DNA from: Hyunsoonleella aquatilis
GTDB lineage: Bacteria; Bacteroidota; Bacteroidia; Flavobacteriales; Flavobacteriaceae
DNA length: 64,000 nucleotides
Direction of reading: 5' to 3'
Assembly: GCF_014270105.1 (NCBI RefSeq)
Contig: NZ_JACNMF010000005.1
Span: 1 to 64,000, forward strand
In this document: one piece after another, positions 38,676-47,448 of the stretch
How the letters are laid out: every line of letters starts with the position of its first letter
Numbering within the stretch: the first letter of the stretch is position 1
The notes under the pieces: generated by a model
Database searches by the model: none
Seen by the model: the letters and a program-made list of their open reading frames with translations, nothing else
Told to the model about the DNA's origin: nothing
Made by a program: the position numbers and the translations under genes

Positions 38676-38704
38676 TAAAAAAAGACCGCCCTTTCGGACA
38701 GCCC
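38676..38704 (-). terminator. Terminator after the small exported protein gene
   Basis: On the minus strand GGGCTGTCC / GGGCGGTCT pairs throughout (with G-T wobbles) around a GAAA loop, followed by seven T. It separates the 38751 gene from ruvX. Confidence 0.75.
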
Positions 38705-38750
38705 TTTTCGTGTTTAACCTTATTATTAATATTTGAATACTTGTTCTAGT

Positions 38751-39014
38751 TTATGATAATTTTCTTTTGTGAATCTTTGGAAATACTAACTTGATGTTAT
38801 CAACTTTTCTTTCTCTGTTCAAGAAAATTCTAATATCGCTACTGCTACGAGCAATAGTTTCTTTGATTTTTACAGTGTCGATAATTACTGTAGCTTCTTC
38901 AGTTTCAGAAACAGTAACTGTTTTTTCAACATTATTAGTCTTAATTTCATTTTGAGCGCCTACGGCAGAAAAAGAAAGTAATAAGATAAATAAGATGTAA
39001 AAATTCGTTTTCAT
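38751..39014 (-). CDS. Small exported protein of unknown function
   Basis: 87 residues, signal peptide ending GAQN. The remainder is charged (NVEKTVTVSETEEATVIIDTVKI, then a basic end). No motif recognised. It has its own terminator, so it is probably expressed alone. Confidence 0.6.
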   Translation of the reverse strand: MKTNFYILFILLLSFSAVGAQNEIKTNNVEKTVTVSETEEATVIIDTVKIKETIARSSSDIRIFLNRERKVDNIKLVFPKIHKRKLS

Positions 39015-39340
39015 GATTTGGGTTGTTTCATTTGTTTCAACGGTTCAAATATATATCCGCATCAATGCTCAAAAAGAATAAAATAGTTGTAGCACACGGA
39101 ATTTTCGATTACTAGAGAAGCAGAAATTTTTACCGATGAATAGTGGAAGTGCTCGATTTTATCGATTAAAAACACGAAAAATGCATTTCATCTAAAAAAA
39201 TAATTTTTTCACGGGAAAAACGGCATCGAAATCTTTAGAAAATCGACAGGATTTCGACAAAATTTTTCAGGATATTTAAAGACGAAATACACATCGATTT
39301 TAGGCTTTAGATAGTATATTTGCCCAAAATATTGAAACCA
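39015..39340. other. Intergenic region before dapD
   Basis: No gene seen. It is AT-rich and contains many TCGA/CGAT motifs between 39091 and 39302, including the near-palindrome TTTTATCGATTAAAA around 39157-39171. Confidence 0.5.
39315..39322 (+). promoter_or_regulatory. Probable -10 box of dapD
   Basis: TATATTTG, an exact TAnnTTTG match 18 bases before ATG 39341. It favours that start over the TTG at 39320. Confidence 0.55.
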
Positions 39341-40156
39341 ATGACGGATTTACAACAAATTATAGAAAGCGCTTGGGAGAACCGAGAACTATTAAAGGAA
39401 AGTAAAACAACAGACGCCATAAGGAAAGTGGTCGACCTTTTAGACAAAGGCGAGCTTCGTGTTGCAGAGCCTATCGAGGGAGGATGGCAGGTGAATGAAT
39501 GGGTTAAAAAAGGTGTTGTACTTTATTTCCCTATCCAAAAAATGGAAACCATTGAGGCCGGGCCTTTGGAGTTCCATGATAAAATTCCTTTAAAAAAGGG
39601 TTATGCCGAAAAAGGGATTCGTGTAGTACCGCATGCCGTTGCAAGACATGGGGCATATATTTCACCTGGTACTATTCTTATGCCAAGTTATGTTAACATT
39701 GGAGCCTATGTTGATGAAGGTACCATGGTAGATACTTGGGCCACCGTGGGTAGTTGTGCGCAAATTGGTAAAAACGTACACCTTTCTGGTGGTGTTGGTA
39801 TTGGTGGAGTTTTAGAGCCATTACAAGCCGCCCCTGTAATTATTGAAGATAATGCCTTTATCGGTTCGCGTTGTATAGTTGTTGAAGGCGTCAGAGTTGA
39901 AACTGAAGCCGTTTTGGGTGCTGGTGTAGTATTGACCATGAGTACAAAGATCATTGACGTTACTGGTGACAAGCCAGTGGAGCACCGAGGGGTAGTTCCA
40001 GCACGTTCGGTAGTCATTCCTGGAAGCTATGCTAAAGAATTCCCTGCTGGGACATATAATGTGCCTTGTGCACTAATCATTGGAAAACGAAAGGAAAGTA
40101 CTAATAAAAAGACCTCGCTAAACGATGCTTTGAGAGAGCACGATGTAGCGGTTTAA
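39341..40156 (+). CDS. dapD: 2,3,4,5-tetrahydropyridine-2,6-dicarboxylate N-succinyltransferase
   Basis: 271 residues from ATG 39341 (MTDLQQIIESAWENR). After an N-terminal helical part comes a left-handed beta-helix of hexapeptide repeats (ILMPSYVNIGAYVDEGTMVD, VHLSGGVGIGGVLEPLQ, IGSRCIVVEGVRV, each shortened in use), typical of DapD. Uses succinyl-CoA in lysine and diaminopimelate synthesis. Monocistronic; a long hairpin follows. Confidence 0.94.
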   Translation: MTDLQQIIESAWENRELLKESKTTDAIRKVVDLLDKGELRVAEPIEGGWQVNEWVKKGVVLYFPIQKMETIEAGPLEFHDKIPLKKGYAEKGIRVVPHAVARHGAYISPGTILMPSYVNIGAYVDEGTMVDTWATVGSCAQIGKNVHLSGGVGIGGVLEPLQAAPVIIEDNAFIGSRCIVVEGVRVETEAVLGAGVVLTMSTKIIDVTGDKPVEHRGVVPARSVVIPGSYAKEFPAGTYNVPCALIIGKRKESTNKKTSLNDALREHDVAV

Positions 40157-40236
40157 AAAGTTTGCAGTCTACAGTCGCAGTTGGCAGTTCTAACTCTTAT
40201 GTGAAAACTTATGCTACTCGTAAACTTCAAAATACT

Positions 40237-40282
40237 AAAATTCCAAATCCCAAACTTTTATCCTTGGAATTTGGAATTTTTT
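40237..40282 (+). terminator. Long hairpin terminator after dapD
   Basis: 17-bp stem with one mismatch between 40237-40253 (AAAATTCCAAATCCCAA) and 40264-40280, followed by TT. Just before it lies a short CAGT-rich stretch (GCAGTCTACAGTCGCAG, 40170 area), a common low-complexity form. Confidence 0.55.
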
Positions 40283-40299
40283 ATTTGTAATTTATCGGC

Positions 40300-41361
40300 A
40301 TGAAGGTTTTAGTGATTCAGCAAAAAATGATTGGAGATGTGCTTACAAGTACTATTTTGTTTGAAGCCCTTAGAGAACATCACCCTAACGCTGAGCTTCA
40401 TTACCTAATAAATTCGCATACCTTTCCCGTTGTAGAGCACAACCCGAATATTGACAAATTTCAGTTTTTAACTCCAGAAATTGAGAAAAAAAAGTCATTG
40501 TTCAATAGCTTTCTGAAAAAGATTCGAAAGGAGAAATACGACATTGTTATTGATGTATATTCAAAATCCTCCAGCAATCTCATTACCTTATTCTCTGGGG
40601 CAAAAACGAAAATTTCAAAATATAAATGGTACACAGCATTTTTGTACACACACACTTTTAAAGAAAAAACCACACCTGATACGAATGCCGGTTTAGCCAT
40701 TGAGAATAGATTACAACTGCTAAAGTCTATTATTAAAGATGATTTGAAGCCCATAAAGCCTAAAATATATCTTACAGAACTGGAAGTTGAAGACGCAAAG
40801 GAGCTTTTGGAAAAATTCAAGATAGAACTTTCAAAACCTCTTTTTATGATTGGCGTTTTAGGTAGTGACAATTCAAAGACCTATCCTCTGGCATACATGG
40901 CCAAATTGATTGATGCTATTGTTGCGGAAACCCGAGGTAATATTCTTTTCAATTATATTCCAAATCAAATTGAAGACGTAAAAACACTGATGTCTTTTTG
41001 TACTGATAGTACCAAAGAGCATATTCATTTTCACATTTTTGGTAAAAGCCTAAGAGAATTTATTGCCATTACCAAACATTGCACAGCTTTGATAGGCAAT
41101 GAGGGAGGTGCAATCAATATGGCAAAAGCTATTGATAAACCTACATTTGCTATTTTCTCACCATGGATTTTAAAAGAAGCCTGGAACATGTTTGACGATG
41201 GAAAACTAAATGATTCCATCCATTTAAATGATATCAAGCCAGAGTTGTATCAATATCAAGACTTAAAAGCTATCAAAAAAGACTATCAAAATTATTATAA
41301 AACTTTTGCCCCAGAATTAATTATTCCAAAATTAAAACAGTTTCTGAAAGCTATTGGTTAA
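40300..41361 (+). CDS. Glycosyltransferase family 9 (heptosyltransferase-like)
   Basis: 353 residues with a GT-B fold. N-terminal VIQQKMIGDVLTSTIL is the GT9 opening; the C-terminal donor site has GVLGSDNSKTYP and the late LIGNEGGAINMAKAIDKPTFAIF segment. Probably adds a sugar to the LPS core. First gene of the envelope cluster 40.3-47.2 kb, convergent with the next GT2 and sharing 11 bases with it. Confidence 0.88.
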   Translation: MKVLVIQQKMIGDVLTSTILFEALREHHPNAELHYLINSHTFPVVEHNPNIDKFQFLTPEIEKKKSLFNSFLKKIRKEKYDIVIDVYSKSSSNLITLFSGAKTKISKYKWYTAFLYTHTFKEKTTPDTNAGLAIENRLQLLKSIIKDDLKPIKPKIYLTELEVEDAKELLEKFKIELSKPLFMIGVLGSDNSKTYPLAYMAKLIDAIVAETRGNILFNYIPNQIEDVKTLMSFCTDSTKEHIHFHIFGKSLREFIAITKHCTALIGNEGGAINMAKAIDKPTFAIFSPWILKEAWNMFDDGKLNDSIHLNDIKPELYQYQDLKAIKKDYQNYYKTFAPELIIPKLKQFLKAIG

Positions 41362-42169
41362 TACCGTAAGCGGTTCTTGTAATCTTTTGGGATTTGGTAG
41401 TTTCCCTGATTTTCTTGTTTTTTTGAATCATTTCAGGGCTTACATAACCTCTTTTATGGTCTAAATGCAAACAAATTGCAGAATAGCGAATCTGTTTCGC
41501 CTTGATACCTGCATTGAACAGCCGTTCGCCCAATTCCCGGTCTTCTCCACCGTACTGCATACGCTCATCATAACCATTGGCATTTAAAATATCAGATTTC
41601 CAGCCAGAAGTATTATGCCCGTTCCAAGTGGCAGTGGTTGGCGTAAATCGGTTTAAAAGATCTTCTTTTAAACCCTTGGCAGTAATTTTGTTGTTTTTGA
41701 ATGAAGATTTCAAACCGTGAGATTTTAACCAATCAATATTAAAACATTGCTGGTTTTCAATATCTTCCTTTGAAATTAATTTGCTAATAGACAACGGCAA
41801 CTTAAAATAGCCCCCGGATAAAAAATAGCCTTCTTCCCTCCTATCAACGTGGACTTCCAAAAAATCCTTCCGGGCAATGCAATCGCCATCACTATAAACC
41901 AGATAGTTTCCTTTACTGGCTACAGTGGCCTTATTTAAAATAATCGTTTTTTGAAACCCATTGTCCTCGTGCCAAATATGTTGGATAGGATAGTCTAATT
42001 TGGGTTTTAAGCTTTCAATTAACGTTTTGGTAGCTTCGTCGGAACCGTCATCAGCAATAACAACTTCAAAATCTTTAAACGTCTGATAATTATAGCTCCA
42101 CAATACTTTTTCCAACCATTCCGGGTGATTATAAGTGCTTATTATTACTGAAACATCAATTGAATTCAT
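41351..42169 (-). CDS. Glycosyltransferase family 2
   Basis: About 272 residues from ATG 42169 (MNSIDVSVIISTYN); the longer frame upstream is not supported. GT2 A-fold: VSVIISTYNHPEWL, VIADDGSDEATKTL, DGDCIARKDF (DxD-like) and a C-terminal YGGEDRELGERL acceptor-side motif. Likely acts in LPS-core or related glycan synthesis. It is divergent from the next GT2; their starts are only 43 bases apart. Confidence 0.87.
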   Translation of the reverse strand: MNSIDVSVIISTYNHPEWLEKVLWSYNYQTFKDFEVVIADDGSDEATKTLIESLKPKLDYPIQHIWHEDNGFQKTIILNKATVASKGNYLVYSDGDCIARKDFLEVHVDRREEGYFLSGGYFKLPLSISKLISKEDIENQQCFNIDWLKSHGLKSSFKNNKITAKGLKEDLLNRFTPTTATWNGHNTSGWKSDILNANGYDERMQYGGEDRELGERLFNAGIKAKQIRYSAICLHLDHKRGYVSPEMIQKNKKIRETTKSQKITRTAYGINQ

Positions 42170-42212
42170 TGATTCAAAAATAGCTATTTTTACGGAATAA
42201 AATCTGCTTTTC

Positions 42213-42986
42213 TTGAATAAGAAACATATCCAAATATCCGCTTTATTAATAACGTTCAATGAGGAAAAACACATCGACGCTGTTATTGAGAATATAGACT
42301 TTGCGGATGAAATAATTGTTGTTGATAGCTTCAGCACTGATGAAACCTTAATTAAACTAAAGGGTTTTCCACGCGTTACCGTAATTTCAAGAACTTTCGA
42401 AAACTTTGCTGACCAACGAAATTATGCCATAGATCAAGCCAAATACGACTGGATATTGTTTATCGATGCTGACGAGCGTATTCCTGAAAACTTGAGGCAG
42501 GAGATATTAAATGTGGTTAAAAACACAGATGAGATCGTGGCTTACATGTTCAAACGCCGATTCTTCTTCAATGAAAAAGTAATGAGATTCAGTGGACTGC
42601 AGTCCGACACTACCTATAGATTATTTAGAAAAGGATATGCTAAATACGATGAAAATAAAATTGTACATGAAAATCTTATAGTGGACGGCAAAAGTGCTGT
42701 TTTGAAACATTATATGCTTCATTATTGCTATACTAGTAATGCGGACTACAAAAGAAAAATGGAGTATTATGCTTCCTTAAAGGCCAAAGAACTGTATAAC
42801 AAAGGTAAAAAGGTCAATCTTTTACATTTAATATTAAGGCCAGTTTATAAGTTTATCACCAATTATGTTGTAAGGCTAGGGTTTTTAGATGGGATAGAAG
42901 GGTTTAATGTCTGCTATCTAAGTGCCTACGGCGTTTGGCATCGGTACAAGGAATTACAGCGGTTAAACTCGCTTCCAAAACTTTAG
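42213..42986 (+). CDS. Glycosyltransferase family 2 (WaaE/KdtX-like)
   Basis: 257 residues. Start is TTG at 42213, because no ATG or GTG occurs before the conserved strand SALLITFNEEKHI. GT2 motifs: IIVVDSFSTDETL, FADQRNYAI and the DxD-like FIDADERIPE, the pattern of WaaE-type beta-1,4-glucosyltransferases that modify the LPS inner core. Its last 24 bases overlap the end of the Kdo-kinase-like gene on the opposite strand. Confidence 0.87.
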   Translation: MNKKHIQISALLITFNEEKHIDAVIENIDFADEIIVVDSFSTDETLIKLKGFPRVTVISRTFENFADQRNYAIDQAKYDWILFIDADERIPENLRQEILNVVKNTDEIVAYMFKRRFFFNEKVMRFSGLQSDTTYRLFRKGYAKYDENKIVHENLIVDGKSAVLKHYMLHYCYTSNADYKRKMEYYASLKAKELYNKGKKVNLLHLILRPVYKFITNYVVRLGFLDGIEGFNVCYLSAYGVWHRYKELQRLNSLPKL

Positions 42987-43730
42987 CTTTTTCTTTAACC
43001 TCCGTTTCCGATGGTATTTTTCCTGAAATTCCTCGGTTAACTTCCACATCAGGCTGAACACCTTTTCATAAGATTCTCCAGAACATTTCGCATATTCATC
43101 GCTCATCACCTCCACCATACTTTTATGAATGGTCAATCTCGCAAAATTCTTGATTCGCGTTTCAAAATCCAAGGGCTTGAATTCCATACGGTTTAAATCC
43201 ACCAAATAAAATTTGTAATTGCCTTTGTTGATTTCAATCAACGTATTTCCTGGGGAATGGTCCAAAAAATGGATATTTTTCTTGTGTAGCTCAAAAGTGA
43301 AGCGGGTAAAAGCTCTCAAAACAGCTTCGTGATTGGGGTAGTCCACATCCAAAGTCAATTCGCGATAGGTAATATCGCAGGGCTGTTGTTCGCTGATATA
43401 GTAACTATTCTTAAATAAAAACAGGGTGGTAAACTCATAATACCCCATGGGCTGTGGCGTTCCCACTCCCAACTCCATCAAACGGTTGGCATATTCAAAA
43501 GAGCGCTGTGCCTTACTTTTTCTGAAAAACCTATAGGCAATTTGATTTATGAGATTGGGTACCCTAAACGATTTTACGTTTATAGTTCTATCTTCTAAAT
43601 TGAACAACTTTAGGGAATTCCTATCCTGATTACCAAAATCCTCCCCTTTTGAATCAAAGTTTTGGATGATATCATCAAAAAACGCGGCATGTTCCGCAAA
43701 ATTATTATGTATTGTTTTATTGATTTTCAC
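42963..43730 (-). CDS. Lipopolysaccharide kinase (Kdo/WaaP family)
   Basis: 255 residues of the protein-kinase-like fold. The catalytic loop DHSPGN is at 157-162 and the metal-binding VDLNR at 177-181, as in Kdo and heptose kinases of the LPS inner core. The C-terminus is very basic (KYHRKRRLKKKLKFWKR). It overlaps the next GT2 gene by 14 bases at its start, so the two are translationally coupled on the minus strand. Confidence 0.85.
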   Translation of the reverse strand: MKINKTIHNNFAEHAAFFDDIIQNFDSKGEDFGNQDRNSLKLFNLEDRTINVKSFRVPNLINQIAYRFFRKSKAQRSFEYANRLMELGVGTPQPMGYYEFTTLFLFKNSYYISEQQPCDITYRELTLDVDYPNHEAVLRAFTRFTFELHKKNIHFLDHSPGNTLIEINKGNYKFYLVDLNRMEFKPLDFETRIKNFARLTIHKSMVEVMSDEYAKCSGESYEKVFSLMWKLTEEFQEKYHRKRRLKKKLKFWKRV

Positions 43731-44526
43731 TTAAATATTTATCAACACCGTTTTTGCACCTTTTAATTCTTTCGGAAATTGTTCTATCCTGAATTTCATT
43801 TCCGGTTTCAGGGTTTTCAAGAGCCGAAGGCTTATGGTAAATATGAAAACAAATCCCTGAAAACTTGAGCCGTTTAGGCTTTATACCTAAAAATGTTAAT
43901 CTCATACCAAAGTCGTAATCTTCAAAACCCCAACCCAGATAGTCCTCATTGTAACCATTAATAGCAATGGCATCAGCTTTCCAATAAGACATATTTGCCC
44001 CTCTTAATTTTGTGGAAATCGAGCTATCGGGTTTTCTGTTTTTATAAACAAACGGAAGGTACAACGCCCTCATTCTTTTTTTAAGACCACTTGACAACCA
44101 ACTAAGACTGAATGTTCCCTTTGATAAAATTTTCTCTGATTTCTCTTTTGTAATAGTTACCCTGGTTCCAAATAAAAAAAATCCTTTTTTGCTTATCTCC
44201 AGATGATTCTTAACAAAATGTCGGTGCAGGATGATATCCCCATCAATCTGAATAATATATTCCGATTCAATTTTAGCAATAGCTTTGTTTAGAATAATCG
44301 TCTTAGTAAACCCTTTATCTTCATGCCAAACATGGATAAGCGGTATCCTGAATTTTGTTTTATAGGTATTGATTAACGCTCTTGTATCATCCTTGGAACC
44401 ATCATCAGCTATAATAACTTCATCAGGCATCACAGATTGTTTCAAAACACTCTGTAGCACCAAATCTAAGGCTTGTGGCCAATTATATGTTGAAATCAGT
44501 AAAGCCACCTTAGGAAGGTTATCCAT
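43717..44526 (-). CDS. Glycosyltransferase family 2 with galactosyltransferase-like C-domain
   Basis: 269 residues: VALLISTYNWPQALDL, VIIADDGSKDDTRAL, the DxD-like IQIDGDIIL, and a C-terminal GWGFEDYDFGMRL motif. It is clearly a relative of the GT2 at 41351-42169 (shared HVWHEDKGFTKTIILNKA-type stretch). Belongs to the LPS-core cluster; overlaps its neighbours on both sides (14 and 8 bases). Confidence 0.87.
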   Translation of the reverse strand: MDNLPKVALLISTYNWPQALDLVLQSVLKQSVMPDEVIIADDGSKDDTRALINTYKTKFRIPLIHVWHEDKGFTKTIILNKAIAKIESEYIIQIDGDIILHRHFVKNHLEISKKGFFLFGTRVTITKEKSEKILSKGTFSLSWLSSGLKKRMRALYLPFVYKNRKPDSSISTKLRGANMSYWKADAIAINGYNEDYLGWGFEDYDFGMRLTFLGIKPKRLKFSGICFHIYHKPSALENPETGNEIQDRTISERIKRCKNGVDKYLSENQ

Positions 44527-45484
44527 TTTTTCCTTTTTTCAATTCAAAAACTTTATCTACCCAACCCGGTAGAGCATAGGCATTATATATGTTTACAGGT
44601 ATTGGTTCATAAGGCGTTTCAAAAAAAGATTTAGGTATTTCAACATGATTTTTGTCCACCACCAAAATATTGTTCGGGTTGTAAAAATCATAAGTAACGA
44701 TGTCCTTATTAGTAGTAATTAGTTTTTTTGAAAACCCCAAGCTTTCAAATACCCTAAAGGTTAAACCTGCCTGATTCTCCCTATGTACGTCCAATAATAC
44801 GTTAGATTGTGAGATAAAAGACTCAACCTCATTCAAATCAAAAGTCTGTTTTGAATATTCTATTTGAGTCGAATTATGGCTTGGGATATTTTTACCAACT
44901 ATGATGATTTTGTATGTTATCCCAATAGCGTCCAAAGCCTTAGCTATATTTTGTATTACTACATCCCTTTTCCCGGTTGAGCTAACATTAAATACTTCAT
45001 ATTTCTTTTCATTTACAGTTAGTTCTTTTTCGTTATATATAAAGTTGGTTATAAACGAAAAACCAAACTGCTTTACATCCTCTTTCTCAAAAGAGTACCC
45101 CTTATCAAAAACATTATAAATTTTAGCAATTTTAGGAGACCGCCTGTAATTATCATTGAAAAAACCTATTAATTCATCTGTAAATGGTTTTATCTTTTCA
45201 ATAAAATCAGGATTTAAAAAATCGCCTTTTATTAGTAGTATTTTATCTTGTTTGCCATTGCTTCTTAGTTCCTCCAAAATTTTTTTCTCTAAAAACTTCT
45301 TTTTTATGTTATATTTAAAAAATAGTTTTGCGAAGAAATTAAACACTCTATGAAAAAAAGTAGGATAACGATAGCGTAGCTGATAAAAATTAATTTGATT
45401 TACCTCAATATTTTTGCGCTCTAACTCTTTGGCAATAAATTGATTAAAACCCCAATTATCTAAACTAATTAATGTGATTTTCAT
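44519..45484 (-). CDS. Atypical glycosyltransferase, CgeB/GT-B-like
   Basis: 321 residues without a standard GT2 or GT4 signature. N-terminal MKITLISLDNWGFNQFIAKEL is a Rossmann-like opening; the C-terminal half has the DVHRENQAGLTFRVFESLGFSKKLITTN stretch (shortened here to RVFESLGF), typical of the CgeB/spore-protein-type glycosyltransferases. Low-GC, AT-rich codons. Placed upstream of the GT2/kinase pair with an 8-base overlap, so it shares their transcript. Function inferred from context. Confidence 0.7.
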   Translation of the reverse strand: MKITLISLDNWGFNQFIAKELERKNIEVNQINFYQLRYRYPTFFHRVFNFFAKLFFKYNIKKKFLEKKILEELRSNGKQDKILLIKGDFLNPDFIEKIKPFTDELIGFFNDNYRRSPKIAKIYNVFDKGYSFEKEDVKQFGFSFITNFIYNEKELTVNEKKYEVFNVSSTGKRDVVIQNIAKALDAIGITYKIIIVGKNIPSHNSTQIEYSKQTFDLNEVESFISQSNVLLDVHRENQAGLTFRVFESLGFSKKLITTNKDIVTYDFYNPNNILVVDKNHVEIPKSFFETPYEPIPVNIYNAYALPGWVDKVFELKKGKNG

Positions 45485-45591
45485 ACAGCTGTATATAGTG
45501 CAATATTAAGAATTAAATACCAAATGCGAAGGCTTCTTTAGAGGCTAGCACTCAACACTAATATTTCCTTTACATCAAAAACACAATTTAG

Positions 45592-46233
45592 ATGGATTAC
45601 GATAACAAACCAGACAATTATTATAACAATACCAGATATGAAATGTTTGGTTTTTATCCTGAGGGTGCAAAAACTCTACTTGATGTAGGGTGTGGAGAGG
45701 GTACTTTTGCTTCGTATATAAAAGAAAAGCATAGTCCCGAAACCTGGGGTATAGAGCTGATGCCTGAACATGGGGAAAAAGCAAAAAAAATACTGGACAA
45801 AGTCTTTATTGGGGAATGTGAAAGCTTTATTGAGGAGCTCCCTAATGATTATTTTGATGTCATCTACTTTAATGATGTTTTAGAACATTTGGTCGACCCG
45901 TATTGGGTACTAGAAAAAATAAAGGATAAATTATCTGAAAATGGTGTAATAATTAGTTCTATCCCCAATATGAGGTACCATAGCGCTTTAAAAAAGCTAG
46001 TGCTTAATAAGACATGGGAATATGAAGAACACGGAATTATGGACAAGACCCATCTAAGGTTTTTTACGGGAAAAAGTATCGCAAATATGTACAAAAATTT
46101 GGGTTATAAAATTGTTACCCACAAGGGTATTAACAAAACGAAATCCATTAAACCCTACCTTTACAATATTCCATTTTTATTTACTGCAATGGACATGAGA
46201 TATCTGCAATACGCCACAGTAGTTAAAAAATAG
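45592..46233 (+). CDS. Class I SAM-dependent methyltransferase
   Basis: 213 residues. Motif I LLDVGCGEGTFASYI (SAM binding), motif II around YFDVIYFNDVLEHL, then IISSIPNMRYHS. Methyltransf_23 type often found in polysaccharide clusters; here it probably methylates a sugar or lipid of the envelope glycan. Followed 29 bases later by a GT4 gene on the same strand. Confidence 0.85.
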   Translation: MDYDNKPDNYYNNTRYEMFGFYPEGAKTLLDVGCGEGTFASYIKEKHSPETWGIELMPEHGEKAKKILDKVFIGECESFIEELPNDYFDVIYFNDVLEHLVDPYWVLEKIKDKLSENGVIISSIPNMRYHSALKKLVLNKTWEYEEHGIMDKTHLRFFTGKSIANMYKNLGYKIVTHKGINKTKSIKPYLYNIPFLFTAMDMRYLQYATVVKK

Positions 46234-46262
46234 ACATCCTTTTCGCATACGACACCAATACT

Positions 46263-47249
46263 ATGAAAATACTTATTGAAGACAAAACAGCCGTATTACC
46301 AGCAAAAAAATATGGAGGTACAGAACGTGTTATTTGGGGCCTTGCCAAGGAACTGGTAAAATTGGGGCATGAAGTTTATTTACTGGCCAAGGAAGGATCC
46401 CATAGCGATTTTGCAACAGTGATTCATTATGATGAAACCAAAGATTTGAAAAGCCATATTCCAGATGATGTTGACGTAGTTCACTTATTTCATTCGTTGG
46501 GAAAAGCAATAGACAAACCCTATATATTTACAATGGGAGGAAATCCATCTCCCGAGCAGGCGTTGGATATAAATATGGTTTTTGTTTCCAAAAACCATGC
46601 ACAGCGATATGGCTCTGAGGCTTTTGTTCATAATGGGCTTGATTGGGATGATTATCCTGACCCAATATTAGATAATAAAAGAGATTATCTTCATTTTTTG
46701 GCAAAAGCGTCATGGAAGGTAAAAAACCTATTCGGAACTGCTAAAATTGCATTAAAGTCTGGCCACAAATTGCACGTAATGGGTGGAGAAAGATGGACCT
46801 ACCGCAATTTTAAAAGAGGTTTAAAGTATATTTTGAATAAAAATATCATTTTTCATGGTATGGTTGAAAATGATAAAAAAATGGAAATTGCACAACACTC
46901 CAAGGCCTTGGTTTTTCCAGTGGTATGGCACGAACCTTTTGGACTTGCCATTACCGAAAGCATGTACGCAGGCTGTGCTGTTTTCGGAACTAAAAATGGA
47001 TCATTAGCTGAATTAATTACGCCAGAAGTCGGTTTTTCAAGTAATAACTCTAACGAAATCATAAAAGCCATCAAGGAATTTAATTACAACCCTAAACGAT
47101 GTCATGAACACGCTGTTAAATACTATAATTCTAAGGTAATGACAGAATCATACTTAGAATTGTATGAAAAAGTGATTTCGGGAAAAACTATTAATCCGGA
47201 AGTGCCCAAGTATATTGAAGAAGCGAATGTGGTTCCAAAATTCACCTAA
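46263..47249 (+). CDS. Glycosyltransferase family 4
   Basis: 328 residues, GT-B fold. N-terminal KKYGGTERVIWGLAKEL and C-terminal EPFGLAITESMYAGCAVFG carry the GT4 nucleotide-sugar site (EX7E pattern). Closes the LPS-core cluster. A weak hairpin (ATTATCAA/TTGATAAT, 47249-47273) follows the stop. Confidence 0.88.
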   Translation: MKILIEDKTAVLPAKKYGGTERVIWGLAKELVKLGHEVYLLAKEGSHSDFATVIHYDETKDLKSHIPDDVDVVHLFHSLGKAIDKPYIFTMGGNPSPEQALDINMVFVSKNHAQRYGSEAFVHNGLDWDDYPDPILDNKRDYLHFLAKASWKVKNLFGTAKIALKSGHKLHVMGGERWTYRNFKRGLKYILNKNIIFHGMVENDKKMEIAQHSKALVFPVVWHEPFGLAITESMYAGCAVFGTKNGSLAELITPEVGFSSNNSNEIIKAIKEFNYNPKRCHEHAVKYYNSKVMTESYLELYEKVISGKTINPEVPKYIEEANVVPKFT

Positions 47250-47388
47250 TTATCAAAATTACTGGTTGATAATAATACCCGGCAAGGAGTTTAGCGCCCT
47301 TCTTTAAAGCGCAAAATATGGGTCTCAAAATCATTTCAAATCCCTAAAATAAATCGCTACTTAGGTTTTAAAAGGTTGACATATGTTG

Positions 47389-47396
47389 TAAATTTG
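47389..47396 (+). promoter_or_regulatory. Probable -10 box of cca
   Basis: TAAATTTG matches TAnnTTTG, 52 bases before the cca ATG. Confidence 0.45.
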
Positions 47397-47448
47397 CAAT
47401 GCCGATTTTTGTAGCCAGAAATTCGCAAATTTCGCGAAATAGCGTTTT

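Noticed and set aside
40300-47249. Glycosyltransferase cluster considered as a horizontally gained capsule locus
   Set aside because: It lacks polymerase, flippase and chain-length genes, and contains a Kdo-kinase-like gene typical of LPS core, so a core locus is the simpler reading.
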